A stretch of 64,000 bases of DNA from Dryococelus australis (lineage: Eukaryota > Arthropoda > Insecta > Phasmatodea > Phasmatidae), in assembly GCA_029891345.1 (NCBI GenBank), contig CM057000.1:137066663-137130662 (forward strand), given 5' to 3'. The notes beneath the pieces are model-generated. The model was not told where the DNA came from. It did not search any database and saw nothing but the letters and a program-made list of their open reading frames with translations. Shown piece by piece: positions 46,110 to 58,267 of the stretch. Each line of letters starts with the position of its first letter. The first letter of the stretch is position 1. The position numbers were made by a program, and so were the translations under genes.

Positions 46110-46620
46110 ATATAATTATGCTCTTAGATTTAAAAAATGGTTGCTTGTACAAATACCCCCAAAAAAAAGTTCAGGAATTTTTAAAATTCAATTCTTAAGC
46201 AGGTGAAAAGGGGTAATATGTCTTTTACAGGTCTCCTAAATAGCTCACCAACCCTATGAGATAGCGTTGTGCTCTTATATTCAAAAGGCTGCCTTTATGA
46301 ATACGAAAAAATTAATTTCAGGATTTTTTGAGAATAAATTGGTTTCCAAGGACTCCTCAGCAGCTCATACAGACGTTGAGATATCGTAATGCTCTTTGTA
46401 TTAAAATGTTAGTTCTATATATAAATACCTAGTAACTAATTTTTCGTTTTTTGAAAATTCAACTCCAAAGAGGGTAAAAAGTAATAAAATGAGTTTTCGA
46501 GGGTACCTAAAAACCTTATTATACCCAATTAGATATTGTCATGTCCTTCGCTACAAAAGGTTGACTATATAAGTACCAAAAAACTAATTTCACGATCTTT
46601 CGAAATCATCCCCCTGAGGA
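46110..46620. repeat. Degenerate ~130-bp tandem repeat
   Basis: About four diverged units repeat the order: TAATTTCAGGATTTTT, AATTCAA, GGGTAAAAAG, CTCCTMARNAGCTCA, GAGATANCGTNNTGCTCTT, and a short bridge. The same family, inverted, is at 53090-53330. The repeat type is not identified. Confidence 0.6.
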
Positions 46621-46984
46621 CGACGCCGTGGATAGTAAGCCAGTAATGCTATAGAAATAAAAAAGATACTTTATAAATCGAGGTTTTTGGATTACGTAAT
46701 ATCTTCCAGTCCATCGACACGGTTTGGTCTGGAAAACCTACGTTGAAATATCTGTTTAAGTGCATAAGTCAAACTTTATCGTTTTGGTATGAAAGCTCTG
46801 AGTGATAAAATACTGTATACAAAATAGGGCGACTTACGTACAATATCGTTTTAATAAATGCATACGAAGTACTGAACTCTGTTAGTTTTTGGAATGTATG
46901 GTCATTTTCTTTAGTTTGCAACTTTTTGCACACATAATGTAAACGCAAACTTTCGAGTTAAGGTAGTATTTCACATTTTTTATT

Positions 46985-47470
46985 TGGTTATGTGAAACGG
47001 CTTTCGAAAAGTGCCCCTTTCATGAAGTTATTAGTTATCAAATCTTTATAGTTTTCAAAATATAATACTCAAAATTCTCAATTTCCCGAATTCTGCAGCT
47101 CCTTTGATCCTAGGTATTTTTTTTTCAAACAAATTGCATTTAATGCAACATGTATGGTGTGCAGAAATTACTGATTCAGTATGAGTGCGATTTATAAACA
47201 GGTGAGCGAGTATTGGCATTCTGAACTTTGTTGAAAATTCTGGCCAGACTTGTCGTAAATAAATTTTTGTTCATTCGAGCGCAACTGTCAGCATTCATTT
47301 AATAAGTAGAGGAAGTTTTGTTTGTATTACTTTTGTAAATTGTAACACAAATGCAGTATGCCGCGCTTAGACTCTAATTCAACTTTTTGAACCTGCATCT
47401 AACACTCTTGTGTCGGAATTTGAGAGTTATATTTTGAAAACTATAATGATGGTTATCTCTTAGATAAATA
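46985..47470. mobile_element. MITE with ~100-bp TIRs, copy 1
   Basis: The left arm (TTTGGTTATGTGAAACGGC to ATAGTTTTCAAAATATAATA) pairs with the right end (TATTTTGAAAACTATAATGA). The body matches the complement of 61050-61612: GCATTTAATGCAACATGTAT, GAGTGCGATTTATAAACAGG, AGACTTGTCGTAAATAAATT. The outer part of the right arm is missing. Confidence 0.85.
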
Positions 47471-47787
47471 TATATATATATATGTATGACCTCAGGTGAG
47501 AACACATTTGGCCTCGACTGTTGCTCTCGTGGTCGTATTCTCCTGGTTCATTTACAATCTAAATGCTTGGTTGTTGACTCTGTACTTATCGCTGTAGTGG
47601 TGGAAACCAAACTACAGACAACATTTTATAGCATTTAGCACGAAGGAGAGAATTGAAGGTAGTCCTTTAGGCTACTTTCCGCTATAGCTCATTTGTATTC
47701 AATACGAGCCTGTGTGTATTCTCATCTTTAGTCCACTTGAACTAATCTTAGTGTTGTGAAAACGCTTTCTTTGCGAACCATAGTTAT

Positions 47788-48315
47788 ACGCTGCTCACGG
47801 AAAACGAGCACTTTTGAAAACCCTGCTTAAGATCTACTTATATGCACGGTGTGTATTCTTCCGCTTATGTAAAATTAACATTGTCATGGACCTCATCACT
47901 TAATTACAACTGCATCACCGAGGTACGATTCGGAGCATCAACTTCGGATATAATAAGTCCAATATTTTGAATGACAGGGTTCACACCTGAAATATTTGCA
48001 CGGCCATCATTTTGAAAATAATTCGTGCGTCAGTCAAGTGAAACTGTGATATCATTAGAAAAATAAATACCTTCAATTCTGTTTATATTTTTACACTTCA
48101 ATGCATTAAAAAACAGAAAGCGTAAGAAATAATACAAGTTATCGCCAATAGTTCCCTAACGCTAGTTATTCGACGTTTACATAGTTTGCATCCATCGTTG
48201 CCAACTTTATTGGACACATGTCACTCAGTGCTCCCGTTAAGATATATGCAGGCAGGGACAGTGACTTTTTTCTAAGGTTGATTTCGAAAGAGCTTATTTT
48301 TATCGTGAACAGCCT
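47788..48315 (-). mobile_element. GGCTGTTCACGG MITE, inverted, with ~110-bp insert
   Basis: Termini are TACGCTGCTCACGGAAAACG and TTTTATCGTGAACAGCCT. The inverted long interior is complete but split at about 47908-48016 by sequence matching 53875-53990 (CGGAGCATCAACTT, ACCTGAAATATTTGCACGGC, CATTTTGAAAATAA). Confidence 0.88.
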
Positions 48316-48319
48316 TTAA

Positions 48320-49228
48320 GTAGGTTTGCCACAAAGAAATAATTCTAATCTATGCACATGGAATTGACAATAACTACCTGCATTGGCGTCAAAGCAGTTC
48401 AGCAGTAACAATTACGGCAAAGTCAGTTACTGATTTTGAAAGTTAAACTTTCATGTCGGCGAACCAACGAATTAGATATTTCGCACTGTAGCATTTAGTA
48501 AATACTAAACCGTATGTAATAAAATCTATAATGAATGAAATAAAGGTTTAATATCACTTAACAATTTCCTTTGGTGTATGGCTACTCTTCTTTCCTGTAA
48601 ACAAAACAAGATCAAGGAAATTTTGTTCTTTGCTTTATAAAGGTAAATAATGTCACCTAGGAAAACAATGTCGCTATAAAACAATATATACATTTTTTTT
48701 TCATAGCAACAAAACTAAGTTACTTTAATCTTCTCTTCGAATTAAAGCAAGACTTTGTCACTGTGAAAAAATCCTGATTTTTTTTTTTAATTTGCTATAT
48801 AGGAAACTTTCCAAGACCATTTTTTTTTACAGCGATGCAAGGTAATATTACTGTTGAAAAGCGTTTGCCTAATATGATCACTGTCTATTAATATTCCTAT
48901 CGTAATACAATAGGTTTCCTTGTGTAAATAAGTCTACACGATTTCCATCATACCAGCGTAACTGTACATTTTCTTAACACATGTGAACATTTAAACCGAT
49001 CGTAACTAAATTCATAAACTTCGTGTACGGCAGTATCTTCTAACTATTATAAATTCTACCAATGGACGATCACTAATGTAATTTGTTAAACAATATTATA
49101 ATTATGTGGAGAACTTATTCCTACACAAATATTCGCCTGAAGTAACTTTTATTAAGGTTGTCCAAGATCATTGTTTGTAGATCTCGAGGAATTGTTATTG
49201 TTTCTTGAGTTTGCATTGACAATAAATT

Positions 49229-49263
<35 letters not shown>

Positions 49264-50070
49264 TATCACTTTTTTTTCTTTAGCGCGACTATAAAATTTT
49301 AACTTTAAATGTTAATTCATACAAATATAAAACATATTTTAACACGAAAGTTTGAGTTCACCTAGAGTGGTTTTAGGTTACAGGAGATGGTATAACACAA
49401 TGTTCTTTTAAATCCAACCTTTAGTTCACTTGCTATAATGTTTGAATTTCTAAGGTTTTTATTTAATTTTATATTAAAATATTAAGATGAAATATGATCA
49501 AACCGGATAAAAAATTCCAAGAATTTTTTTTTATTGCATTATTATAATGTTAACAGTTATTTACATCTGTCGGCTAACGTAATGATTGTGTTCAATTTGG
49601 AGGCTTGACAAGAAAAGAATATGAAAATTTTTAATTCGCATGTCGCGTTTCATTCGCTTTTTGGAAAGTGAGTTTCCTCCATTCCCATACTTTTTTTTTT
49701 CCAGGCTATTAGTTCATATCACTGCGATATAAGTTTTAATACGCTAAATACGCAGAAATATTGCCAAAATGTGTTGCGAATAAAAAATTGTATTCTGGCA
49801 TTATTACCAAAAACCGTGAAAAATCAATGTAAAACAATAAGGGTTGCAAAAGAGTGTAATGTACATCCGTAGCGGTGATTGCTATTGCTGAATAAGCCCA
49901 CCACGTTGGGTAAGCCAGGAAATTATGCAAAGAATAGAGAATATTTTCACTACGTTAGGATAGCCAGCAATACGTATGCTGAAAACATGAGTAGCTGCTT
50001 TAGTAATTAACAATTCAGTTCGCCATTGGATGAGACGTTGCAGTTTATTACGGTGGTGCGTACTAGTTAC
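48320..50070. other. No gene seen
   Basis: AT-rich sequence with a poly(A) run at 49231-49260 and short frames only. Confidence 0.4.
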
Positions 50071-50075
50071 CATAT

Positions 50076-51061
50076 ACACTCTGTATTAGAATCAGTGGGA
50101 AACCACCGATTCACAGTAAAATTCAACTACTCTAATCAGTGAAAATGGCTCCACTTAGAATCAGTGGAAAACCACTGATTGTTTCAGTGAAAACATTTAA
50201 CTGATTGAATAAGAAACGGCCGGGTGCAGTGGAGAATTAAATATTGCTTTTATTGAATGTAGCCGAATAATTACGTGAAATAAACATATTTACAATAGTT
50301 TACTATTTATATTGCGCGATTTACCATAATTTAATAAGGTAAAAGAAGTTTCGCAGGTGGATGGGATTGACCTCGCGCATCTTTCGACTGTAAGCCATTA
50401 CCTTACCGCCTGAGCAACCATACCGTCTTGCAATTTTAGAAGGAAAATGCATATGTGATAGTATACAGCGAAATTGTGTACTTTGAAGATGTATGCTCAT
50501 TCTTTTCGTGTTTGGTTTGATTGGAACCGTTAGGATTGTTAAAACGAATAGTATGTATAAGAACACTCTCTTCAATCCATTAAATACAGTTTAAACCTTC
50601 AAACAGAGCGCTGTGACGATTACATGGAATCGAAATGAAAGACATACGAACGGAATGAAAGGCTGTAAAATGGTGTTTTGATAGACGAAGCACATTTGAG
50701 AAAGTAATTTGTATTAGTTTATTCGTTGTTACTACACATTGTTTAGCTGCCATTTTAAAACGATGTTCGACGGATATTTTTAAACGCAGTTTCATTGATA
50801 CGTAAGTAAAATATAGAGACGGAGAGGAAGTAGCTGGGATGTTTAACTGATCCATCAGTTAAAAATAAACAACTGTGTAAACAGTGGGAGAAAAAAAAAA
50901 CCGACGAATCAGTGGGAAATGTCACTGAATCAATCAGTGAAGGAAATATGGCATTTTTTCACTGGTTCATCAGTTAAATTCACTGAAGTGATTTATGCAT
51001 CAGTAAGATACGTTTGATTAATTGAAACAGTGGAATTCTCACTGATTCAGATGTAGAGTGT
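50076..51061. mobile_element. DNA element with many AATCAGTG motifs (hAT-like?)
   Basis: The ends ACACTCTGTATTAGAATCAG (50076) and the complement of ACACTCTACATCTGAATCAG (51061) pair imperfectly. The outer 100-200 bp on both sides are packed with AATCAGTG/CACTGATT in both orientations: near 50090, 50132, 50159, 50174, then 50840, 50905, 50925, 50990 and 51040. Such subterminal arrays are typical transposase-binding sites in hAT elements; this assignment is inference. A tRNA-like stretch lies inside (50345-50430, minus). No transposase is visible. Confidence 0.7.
50345..50430 (-). other. tRNA-like sequence inside the element
   Basis: On the minus strand ATGGTTGCTCAGGCGGTAAG resembles a D-arm/A box and GCGCGAGGTCAATCCC resembles a B box, 40-odd bases apart. 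It may be a captured SINE head. Confidence 0.4.
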
Positions 51062-51473
51062 GCAGATTAATTGACTGGGTTCTACTCATACAGACTTGTG
51101 CGTATCAGAGAACAACTTTTTACCACCGTCCACATTCATGTGCACATTATAGCAAATTGCCGTAGACGATCACTCAATGTGTGAACCAGAACTAAACAAC
51201 TCCAGCCGGAACCAAGCTGCTTATGGCACTGTAAATGTGGTAGAGTGAGTGACCTGGCTGCGCAGAGCCCCTACTCGTGGGAAGATTCCTATGTCCATCG
51301 CCATTTACAATGGAAATACTGATCATTTGAGGTGTTGGATATAATAATTGGAAAATATCGTAGGAGTAGTCGTGCCAGTATTCGTGTCGCCTGGAAAGTA
51401 GCAAACTTTCCCGGACCAATCCCATGCCGAGGAGAAGTTGAACTTACCGTACGGCACTCTTACGTGCAGCACA
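51062..51473. other. No gene seen
   Basis: Spacer between two DNA elements. Short frames only. Confidence 0.4.
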
Positions 51474-52010
51474 CTGCAAAAAAAAAAAAAAAAAAAAAAA
51501 AAAAACAACGGGAAAACCACCTGACAAGTGCAAGGTAATACTCGCAAACTTGTGGGGAAACATAGTTTTCCTTACATGTAAAGTAAAATTACCGTACTCT
51601 GGAGTAAAATTGCCTTACGACGCGTTTATCTCTTCAGCATTATCAACAGCTAAAAAAAAGGGGGGGGGGGGGGTTCGGAAGAAAGCTTTAACAAACTGAT
51701 GTTCACTGACGTTGCCCTGCACTCATAGCTCAGGGGTAGGGTGGTCGACTTGGAGTCGGAGGGTCGCGGGTTCGGGCCCCGGTGCCTCCAACGTGGCAGA
51801 TGCTCAGCTCGATTGCCGCACTGGCGATTGCCGCACTGGGAATTCGTCAACAGGTCGGTCTCACTAGAGCTTAGTCAAAAAAAATGTCACGTAAAAGGTC
51901 AAATAAAAAGTTAAAAAAGCGCATCGGCCTATCGGGAGAGAAGTCAGTGGTTCGCGCCCACCCACCAGCAAGTGTTGAGGATTTTATTGTTAAGGTTTTG
52001 GTTACTATTC
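51474..52010. mobile_element. Second copy of the CACTGTAAAA element, inverted
   Basis: It starts ACACTGCAAAA followed by a long poly(A). It then matches the complement of 6428-5840: ACCTGACAAGTG, GCAAACTTGTGGGG, AACATAGTTTTCCTTACATG, ACTCTGGAGTAAAAT. The later part (51905-52005) matches the tRNA-like core and the following GTTTTGGTTACTATTC. A SINE-like insert at about 51665-51885 splits it, and it stops next to a Tc1 transposase remnant. Confidence 0.75.
51665..51885 (+). mobile_element. tRNA-derived SINE-like insertion
   Basis: TAGCTCAGGGGTAGGG (A-box-like) and GGTTCGGGCCCC (B-box-like) are about 35 bp apart and followed by GATTGCCGCACTGG in two tandem partial copies. It separates two parts of the surrounding DNA element that are contiguous in the 5.6-6.4 kb copy. 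As a tRNA it would fold poorly (weak acceptor and T stems). Confidence 0.6.
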
Positions 52011-52017
52011 CTACCAC

Positions 52018-52205
52018 TGCATAGTAGCCCTTGAAACATGTCACCTGGCATTGCCATCCTGGAAGTAACACGAGTCCATTCCGTAAAAACGGCAACAATG
52101 TTGGGAGCATTTCATTATCCAGAATGTTACAATAGGCCTCTGTGTTCATGCTACCACGGACAAACACCAGCGGTCCTACGCCGAAGGCCGTGAAACACAA
52201 GTCAA
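52018..52205 (-). pseudogene. Tc1-like transposase fragment
   Basis: On the minus strand the sequence reads CFTAFGVGPLVFVRGSMNT and TEAYCNILDNEMLPTL. After a frameshift it reads FQDGNAR, a TGA, and HVSRATMQW. This is the middle of a Tc1-family transposase; the FQDDNARCH signature holds the second catalytic aspartate, and here its partner D is G. The frameshift and in-frame stop make it inactive. The rest of the transposase and the TIRs are not visible. It directly abuts the DNA element copy ending near 52010. Confidence 0.85.
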
Positions 52206-52590
52206 CTGACGTACTGAATTACCTACCTTCACGGGTACCCATTTACTTTTTTGTATATAGTGTATAAGTGACTGTCCAATTTAATAAAAAATAATATATT
52301 TTTACGTTAACAGAAGTATCAAAGGATTATGATACACGGCATATATAGGAAATAACCAAGCACATTGTTACACTTTTTAAAACAGTGGGTAATTTAGACA
52401 GGATAATTATAGTTTATATTAAGCGTGCATGTCTGGGTTAGGCGTACTCAAAGGCGAACTCAGTAACTCTTTATCATTTACAAACCTTTTACATCTCCTA
52501 ATAAAATGTTAGTTACTCATTAAATCGGAGGAGCCCCCGTTAATCTCACTTGGTTACATTGTGTTACATATTACTTTTTTTTGTATTAAA
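52206..52590. other. No gene seen
   Basis: AT-rich spacer. On the minus strand it would be the 3' flank of the candidate exon ending at 52591. Confidence 0.4.
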
Positions 52591-52764
52591 TTACTTGTTT
52601 ACATAAAAGCCACTGACTAGTTTTCTATGGTCCGACTTCACCTTGTCCATGATGCCGTAGGCTGATGACGTAGACTGTATCTCGGCGGACGGCACGCCCC
52701 CATCCCTGGACGTCTTGCTGGCGCAGTGTCTCGACGACAAAGACCTCGTTCTCCGGGTTTCCAG
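52591..52764 (-). CDS. Candidate terminal coding exon, unrecognised
   Basis: On the minus strand a possible acceptor (TATTACAG at 52772-52765) is followed by 57 codons and TAA (52593-52591). The peptide begins LETRRTRSLSSRHCASKTSR and ends SDHRKLVSGFYVNK. By hand count about 40 of 57 codons end in G or C, well above the local base composition, which favours true coding sequence. The polypyrimidine tract is weak. A second open frame over the same DNA (from 52861) weakens the case. I do not recognise the protein. Confidence 0.33.
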   Translation of the reverse strand: METRRTRSLSSRHCASKTSRDGGVPSAEIQSTSSAYGIMDKVKSDHRKLVSGFYVNK

Positions 52765-53089
52765 CTGTAATACCTGACGCACTCGGCCTGCCTGGAGCGG
52801 TTTGTTTAGGAACATTCAAGGCTTCGTTCCTCTTATTCGCAATACGTTTGTGCTCCCGCAATCAGGCCAGCGTGCCTGCTGCTGCACGTGACAACGTCAA
52901 AAAGTGTGAAGAAGTCGCGAATAGACTATATCGGGCACTAAACTCGTTTAACTTGCCCTCGCTCAATCGTCCGGGTTTCACACAAAGTTAGAACCAAACA
53001 TTCCGCGGTGAAAGGCGCCGTGGCGAGACTGGCTACCAGCGCTTTAAGATACGTAAATATACGAGCTATTGAATGGTCCCCAAAAACAC

Positions 53090-53330
53090 ATCTAACCCCT
53101 TTTAAAACTCTTCGAATTGAAAGAAAAAAAAGTCCTGAAATCAGTTTTTAGGTGATTGTATACGCGGCATTTTAATGCAATGCCTATAACGATATGTTAT
53201 CGTATTAGTGTGCTATTGAGGAGTCTTGGAAACCACAATTTACACGCTTGTGACTCTTAGGGGTTGAATGTCCAAAAATCCTTTCCTTGTGGGTGCCTGC
53301 GCTCTCAGGAGAAGTAATTACATATTTTAA
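53090..53330. repeat. Degenerate repeat, same family as 46.1 kb, inverted
   Basis: The complement contains ACTGATTTCAGGACTTTT, CATTCAACCCCTAAG, TGGTTTCCAAGACTCCTCA and ACATATCGTTATAGGCATTG. These appear in the same order as in the array at 46110-46620. Confidence 0.55.
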
Positions 53331-53690
53331 GGGCTACGGTAAACTCATGCTTGTTTGAATTTTGCCACACTGTAATAGAAAAAACTTAGCTTGAACTAGG
53401 ATACTTAATATATTAATTTGGGATTTGTTTTATTATATATATATAATGTTAACATAACCATCACATACAGCAATAGCTTAACAATGTATAGTTTTCGAGA
53501 AAAAAAATGCATTTTTTATATTAAAAATGCATAGAAACCACAAAATCAATACATATGAAACAAGACATTACTGACATTACGAATGAACTTGATTTCCTCT
53601 GCAAGGGTGCAAATAGTTTTGTTTAGTGATGTTCTTAAAGGCTTAGATGGTAGATTAACCTTGATCTCTCGTTGACAGCAATATCATCAG

Positions 53691-53842
53691 AGAAAATAGC
53701 AGAAACATATGCACCAGTAGTGAGGTAATTACAAGTACACACGTGCCTTACTCGGAACATGTATTGAGAAAATAGCAGAAACATATGCACCAGTAGTGAG
53801 GTAATTACAAGTACACACGTGCCTTACTCGGAACACGTATTG
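53691..53842. repeat. 76-bp tandem duplication
   Basis: Two nearly identical units start AGAAAATAGCAGAAACATAT at 53691 and 53767. It is recent, judging by the almost complete identity. Confidence 0.95.
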
Positions 53843-53869
53843 AGAAAATCTCGTACCATAAGCCATCTT

Positions 53870-56365
53870 GCAATCAACTGCATTATGGAGGTAGGATTTG
53901 GAGCATCAACTTATGGTGTAAACAATCTAATGTTTTAAACGACAGGATTTACTAACCTGAAATATTTACAAGGCCGTCATTTTGAAAGTAAGTGTCTGAG
54001 CCACTTAAAACACTAATTTTACTTGGCCTACCGTGGAGCTAGTTGTGTGAAGAATTCAGTGAAAATCGGTTCATTGGTACCCGAGAAATGGTATGAAATT
54101 ATGAATTTTTTTTTATTTCGTAATATCTTACAAAATTGCCTAAAAAATAAGTCGTATATACTATCTTCTAATAGACACTATTAGCAAACCAAGTTTACTT
54201 GAATCTGGTTAAACTTTTAAACAGATATGACAAACTTAGCTAAATTATTTATACAGCCACCATTTGTGAAAATCAGTCTCTGACCTCATTTGTGTCTGGT
54301 AAGTTTACATGGCCTTCTGTAGCAATACTGGAGTGCGAAATTTGGTTGAAATTAGTGAATGGTTCCGGAAATTTTGCAAAGTTGTTCAAGTTGCTAACCT
54401 TATACTATTTTAGAAAAAGGCTGGCAAAATAGGAAATCACTATACATACTTAATTATTCACATGGATGCTCTTAGCGTACAACATTTGGTTGAATATTGT
54501 TAACTTTTTACTAGATAAAACATACTAACATAGATTGTTTATATTAAGACCATTAAAAAAAGGACTGAAGCATATAAAACATGTCAGTTTACATGCCATA
54601 ATGTACTTGCGGGTAAAATTTGGTTGGAATCAGTTCATTGGTCTTCGATATATGAATTAAAACCTCCATTTTTTCATTTGGCGATCTTCAAAAATGGAAG
54701 ACAAAGTGTTTTGTAATAGCACACTCGATGGTTGTCATAGATACTGGCCAGTATAAAAAGTTATGTAAATATCGGTAACACAGTTTCGTAAATATACTAC
54801 ACTAAAATGTTTACTCGCTCCCGTTCTAAAAATAAGAGTATGGAACACTTAAAATATATAAATTAAAATGGCTTACCAAAGTACAATTTCTTCGCCTAAT
54901 TTAGTAGGCATCGTTTGTTTCTTGAGATATGACATAGAAACTTAATTTTTAATGTGGGGCTATTTTACAAAATGGCGGAGAAACAAGTCTCTATTGACAA
55001 ATTTTATGGTTATATTATATACTGTCAGTATACAAAGTAGAGTTTAAATTTGTTTCGTAATTTCGTAGATATGACATACTAAATTAAATAGTTTGTATGT
55101 CCGCCATTTTGAAAGTAAGTGTCTGGCACACTCAAAACATACAAGGTATATGATCTCCCGTAGTGCCTCTTGTTTGTCAAATTTTGTAGGAATTTCAGTT
55201 TTTTTTCGGACATATGATATAAACATTTTATTTATTTCACGAGATTCTACCTTACTGCATGGCAGACAAAATAAACTTTCTATAGACACATTTGATAGTT
55301 GTAATGTATACTGTCAGTATAGAAAATTAAGTTGTAATTGATTGAATGGTTTCGACCATACAGCATACCAAGCTAAAATGGCTACAAGGCCTCTATTATA
55401 AATGTCTCACTCACATAAAGTATATCAGTTTACATCATCTGCCACAGTGCTACTCATTTGCAAAATTTGTAGTAATCGATTAATTATTTCCCGAGATATA
55501 GCATAGAAACTTAATTTATTAATATAGTACTTCTTACAAAATGGCCGGCAAAATTTACTACGTGTAAACACATTTGATAGTTGTAATATGTACTGCTAGC
55601 ATACAAAGTTACAGTAGGAATAAATGGCATGGTTTCGACAAGTTAGCATACTAATCTAAATGCTTATATGGCAGGCATTTTGACAAGACATGCCAGTTTA
55701 CACCACCTGCCTCAGACTATTTGTTTGCCAAATATGGCAAGAATTGGTAGATTGTCCACCCGAAATATGACAAGCGCTACATTGATTCATTTGGTGATAT
55801 CTTATAAAAATCGACAAGAGAAGTGGTTTGATACTTGTAATACACACGTTCAGCCTACTAAATTTAGTCGACATTGGCATAACAGTATGGTAGATATAAT
55901 AAAATTAAGGTAAACTATTTGTATCACCCCCATTTTGACGATATGTGCCTTGTCGATTTAAATCTCTTATGTTTACATGGCTTGCCACAGTACTATTTAC
56001 GTGAAAATATGGCGAGAATTGGTCAATCAGTTTTCCAGATGTAAGGTAAAAAATATTTATTTTCTTCCCGTGGCGCCATCTTTTAAAATGGGGGATCGAC
56101 AACGATACTAATCCCAAAATTCAATGCTTGTGAAATGCACTGCCAACATACAAAATTTGGTTCAAATCAATCGAATGGTTCCCGAAATATGACATTGCAC
56201 CTTAAATATCGAAATGACCGCCATTTTGAAAGTTAGCTACCTACGTGAACGAAAACTCTAAATGTAGGATATCCTTAGTAAGTTATATAATTGTACTGAA
56301 TTGGGTGAAATTTGGTTCACGCGTTCAAAAGTCTTACGGGGGACATACATTCACACTCCCCACAC
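53870..56365. repeat. Diverged array of ~300-bp units
   Basis: The same phrases recur in the same order about eight times: CCGCCATTTTGAAAG, a TGTCTG...CACT/ACTC step, GTTTACATGGCYTGCCACAG, AAATTTGGTTGAAAT, a GGTTCCCGAGATATGACAT-type phrase, TCTTACAAAATGG, GATAGTTGTAATATATACTG and CAGTATACAAAGTT. Units are heavily diverged. A 115-bp piece of the first unit also lies inside a MITE at 47.9 kb. The right end (56330-56410) reads GGGGGACATACATTCACACT. Its family is unknown to me, but such generic runs are common in insect repeats. No gene is visible. Confidence 0.75.
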
Positions 56366-56409
56366 ATAGGCACACGGGCAGGTAATTAAACTAACAATCC
56401 TGTCTCTCC

Positions 56410-58025
56410 TACGAATAGAAGGTTAAAAATTATTGTTTTAAAGTGTATATAATTTTGTTGTTTACAATTTTATAGTAGCAAATTTTACCTATTTCTTACT
56501 TTTAATAAATTTCATTTTCTAGAAATCTCCTGTTAAAACATTTTGTTAAAAGGGTATTTTTCTTCAATATATGTAAATTTTAATATAATAGCATTTTAGA
56601 TAGTTATAATTTTAATTTTAAGACAATATTGTGCGTATTTATTGAAATTGTTATTGATATCCTAACTTTTAGCAACAAGTTACCTATATTTTTAATCTAT
56701 AACTATAAAGTGTATCGACTATCGACTATTGTTGTACGTGATGGTTACCGAAAATTCAAATAGACCCATGAATATATAATTATTTCGTATTTTGTTTTTG
56801 ATTTCATGTTTCGGGAATTTGAGTACTACGAGACATTTCGATAGCCCTTCAAGGCTGCCTTACCTACCGAGTTATTAAGCGTCTGTGTTGTCTGTATGCG
56901 AGGTAACACACCAGAAAAGCAAAGTAACACCACGTTCAGATCGTGAACCCAATACGCAAGTCAAGCTACACACTTTGTTTGTGAGGCCAATCAGAGGAAC
57001 GCTAATATACCATAATTAACCCCCCCCCCCTCCGGCCAAGGTTTGTTTGGCCAACATAAGCGAAGAGCGGTGGGTGAATAACCGTGCCAAGGTCTTTCCA
57101 CTTATGGCAATGTTTGCGTTTGTTAGACATGGCATCGATTTGGACTTCATAAAGCGTGCTCTGGCCAACTGACACTTTGCTTACATCTGACCCATTGATT
57201 CTCTCGAAGTCTTTTGACTCATTGCAAGAAATGAGTTAAATGTGAAATTATTCAGGTTTGACGAATGACATTTTTACTCTAAATTTATAATGCAACGTTT
57301 CCCCCATATTAAATCAAGGAAAGCATTTTTTGTTTTAAAAATACTTTTCTTAACTACTTAGCATTGTTGGATACTCCGTTTGAGTACCTACCATTCTCAT
57401 TAGTACGGCTAATGAGTCTGCGTAATTAGAGAAATGAAATTCTAACTTTTTAGTGGTAAAATATCAATGATCTCATTCAGTGGCGTTTATTCCATAAACG
57501 CGAGGTAAGCAATGCCTACTCTATCCATTTTGGAAATGTTTGGCCCTTTATAGTTTTCGCCGTAACTTTAAACACATTTAATTCTGAGTTTCCCGTTCAC
57601 TATTCGAGAAACTTGAGTTCTCGCAACTCCCGTACTGTACACGCACAGTGCTGCTATCTAGTACTTATTTCCAAAAACGGGAGCGACTAGCGATGAATCG
57701 ATATCGCAAGCAACAACACGCCACATGATCGACCACGTTACTTCGGCACGGGAAGCAGTCGTTATGTTTGCGTCCTGCAGTCCTATATCTTCCCCTTGGA
57801 AAGTGGATGGAAGTGTTCGGGAAAACGGGAGATTTCCTATAATTTGTAATATCTCTCAAAATAATATTCAGTTTAATTATTATTAAATTCATTCAGTTTC
57901 CGTTTTTATAACTGATGTTAGGTATTATAAAATGGTAAATACATGCGGAGGGTACGCAAAGTTGGAAGTTGCGTTTGTTAGTAGAAATTGCCACTGAATT
58001 CTCATTACAACCCTATGCAAAAGCA
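56410..58025. other. No gene seen
   Basis: Contains a poly(C) run at 57021-57030 and a weak B-box-like GGGTTCACGATC on the minus strand near 56945. No gene or full repeat is recognised. Confidence 0.35.
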
Positions 58026-58030
58026 GCTTA

Positions 58031-58267
58031 TTGGCTGTTCACGGCAAAGTGAGCACTTTTTAAGGCCCTTCCAACAGGCATTAACCACCGATAAATATAT
58101 CTTACTGCAGCCTCGGGCATTAAATTTTGAGGGTGGTGAAATGTATACACTATGTTTATTGGTCACATAGCAATGTTTATATTAAAAAGCAACAGGAAGA
58201 AGGAAATTGGATGAAAACAAAAATTTAGAAGGGCCTTAAAAAGTGCTCACTTTACCGTAAACGGCCT
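58031..58267. mobile_element. GGCTGTTCACGG MITE, subfamily 3, intact
   Basis: Termini are TGGCTGTTCACGGCAAAGTG and GCTCACTTTACCGTAAACGG, about 237 bp. It provides the empty-site reference for the TTAA insertion in the copy at 17631: the corresponding site reads TTTATATTAAAAAG. Confidence 0.92.

Noticed and set aside
51728-51800. Genuine tRNA gene
   Set aside because: A- and B-box-like motifs exist, but the acceptor and T stems do not pair properly and it lies within a SINE-like insert.
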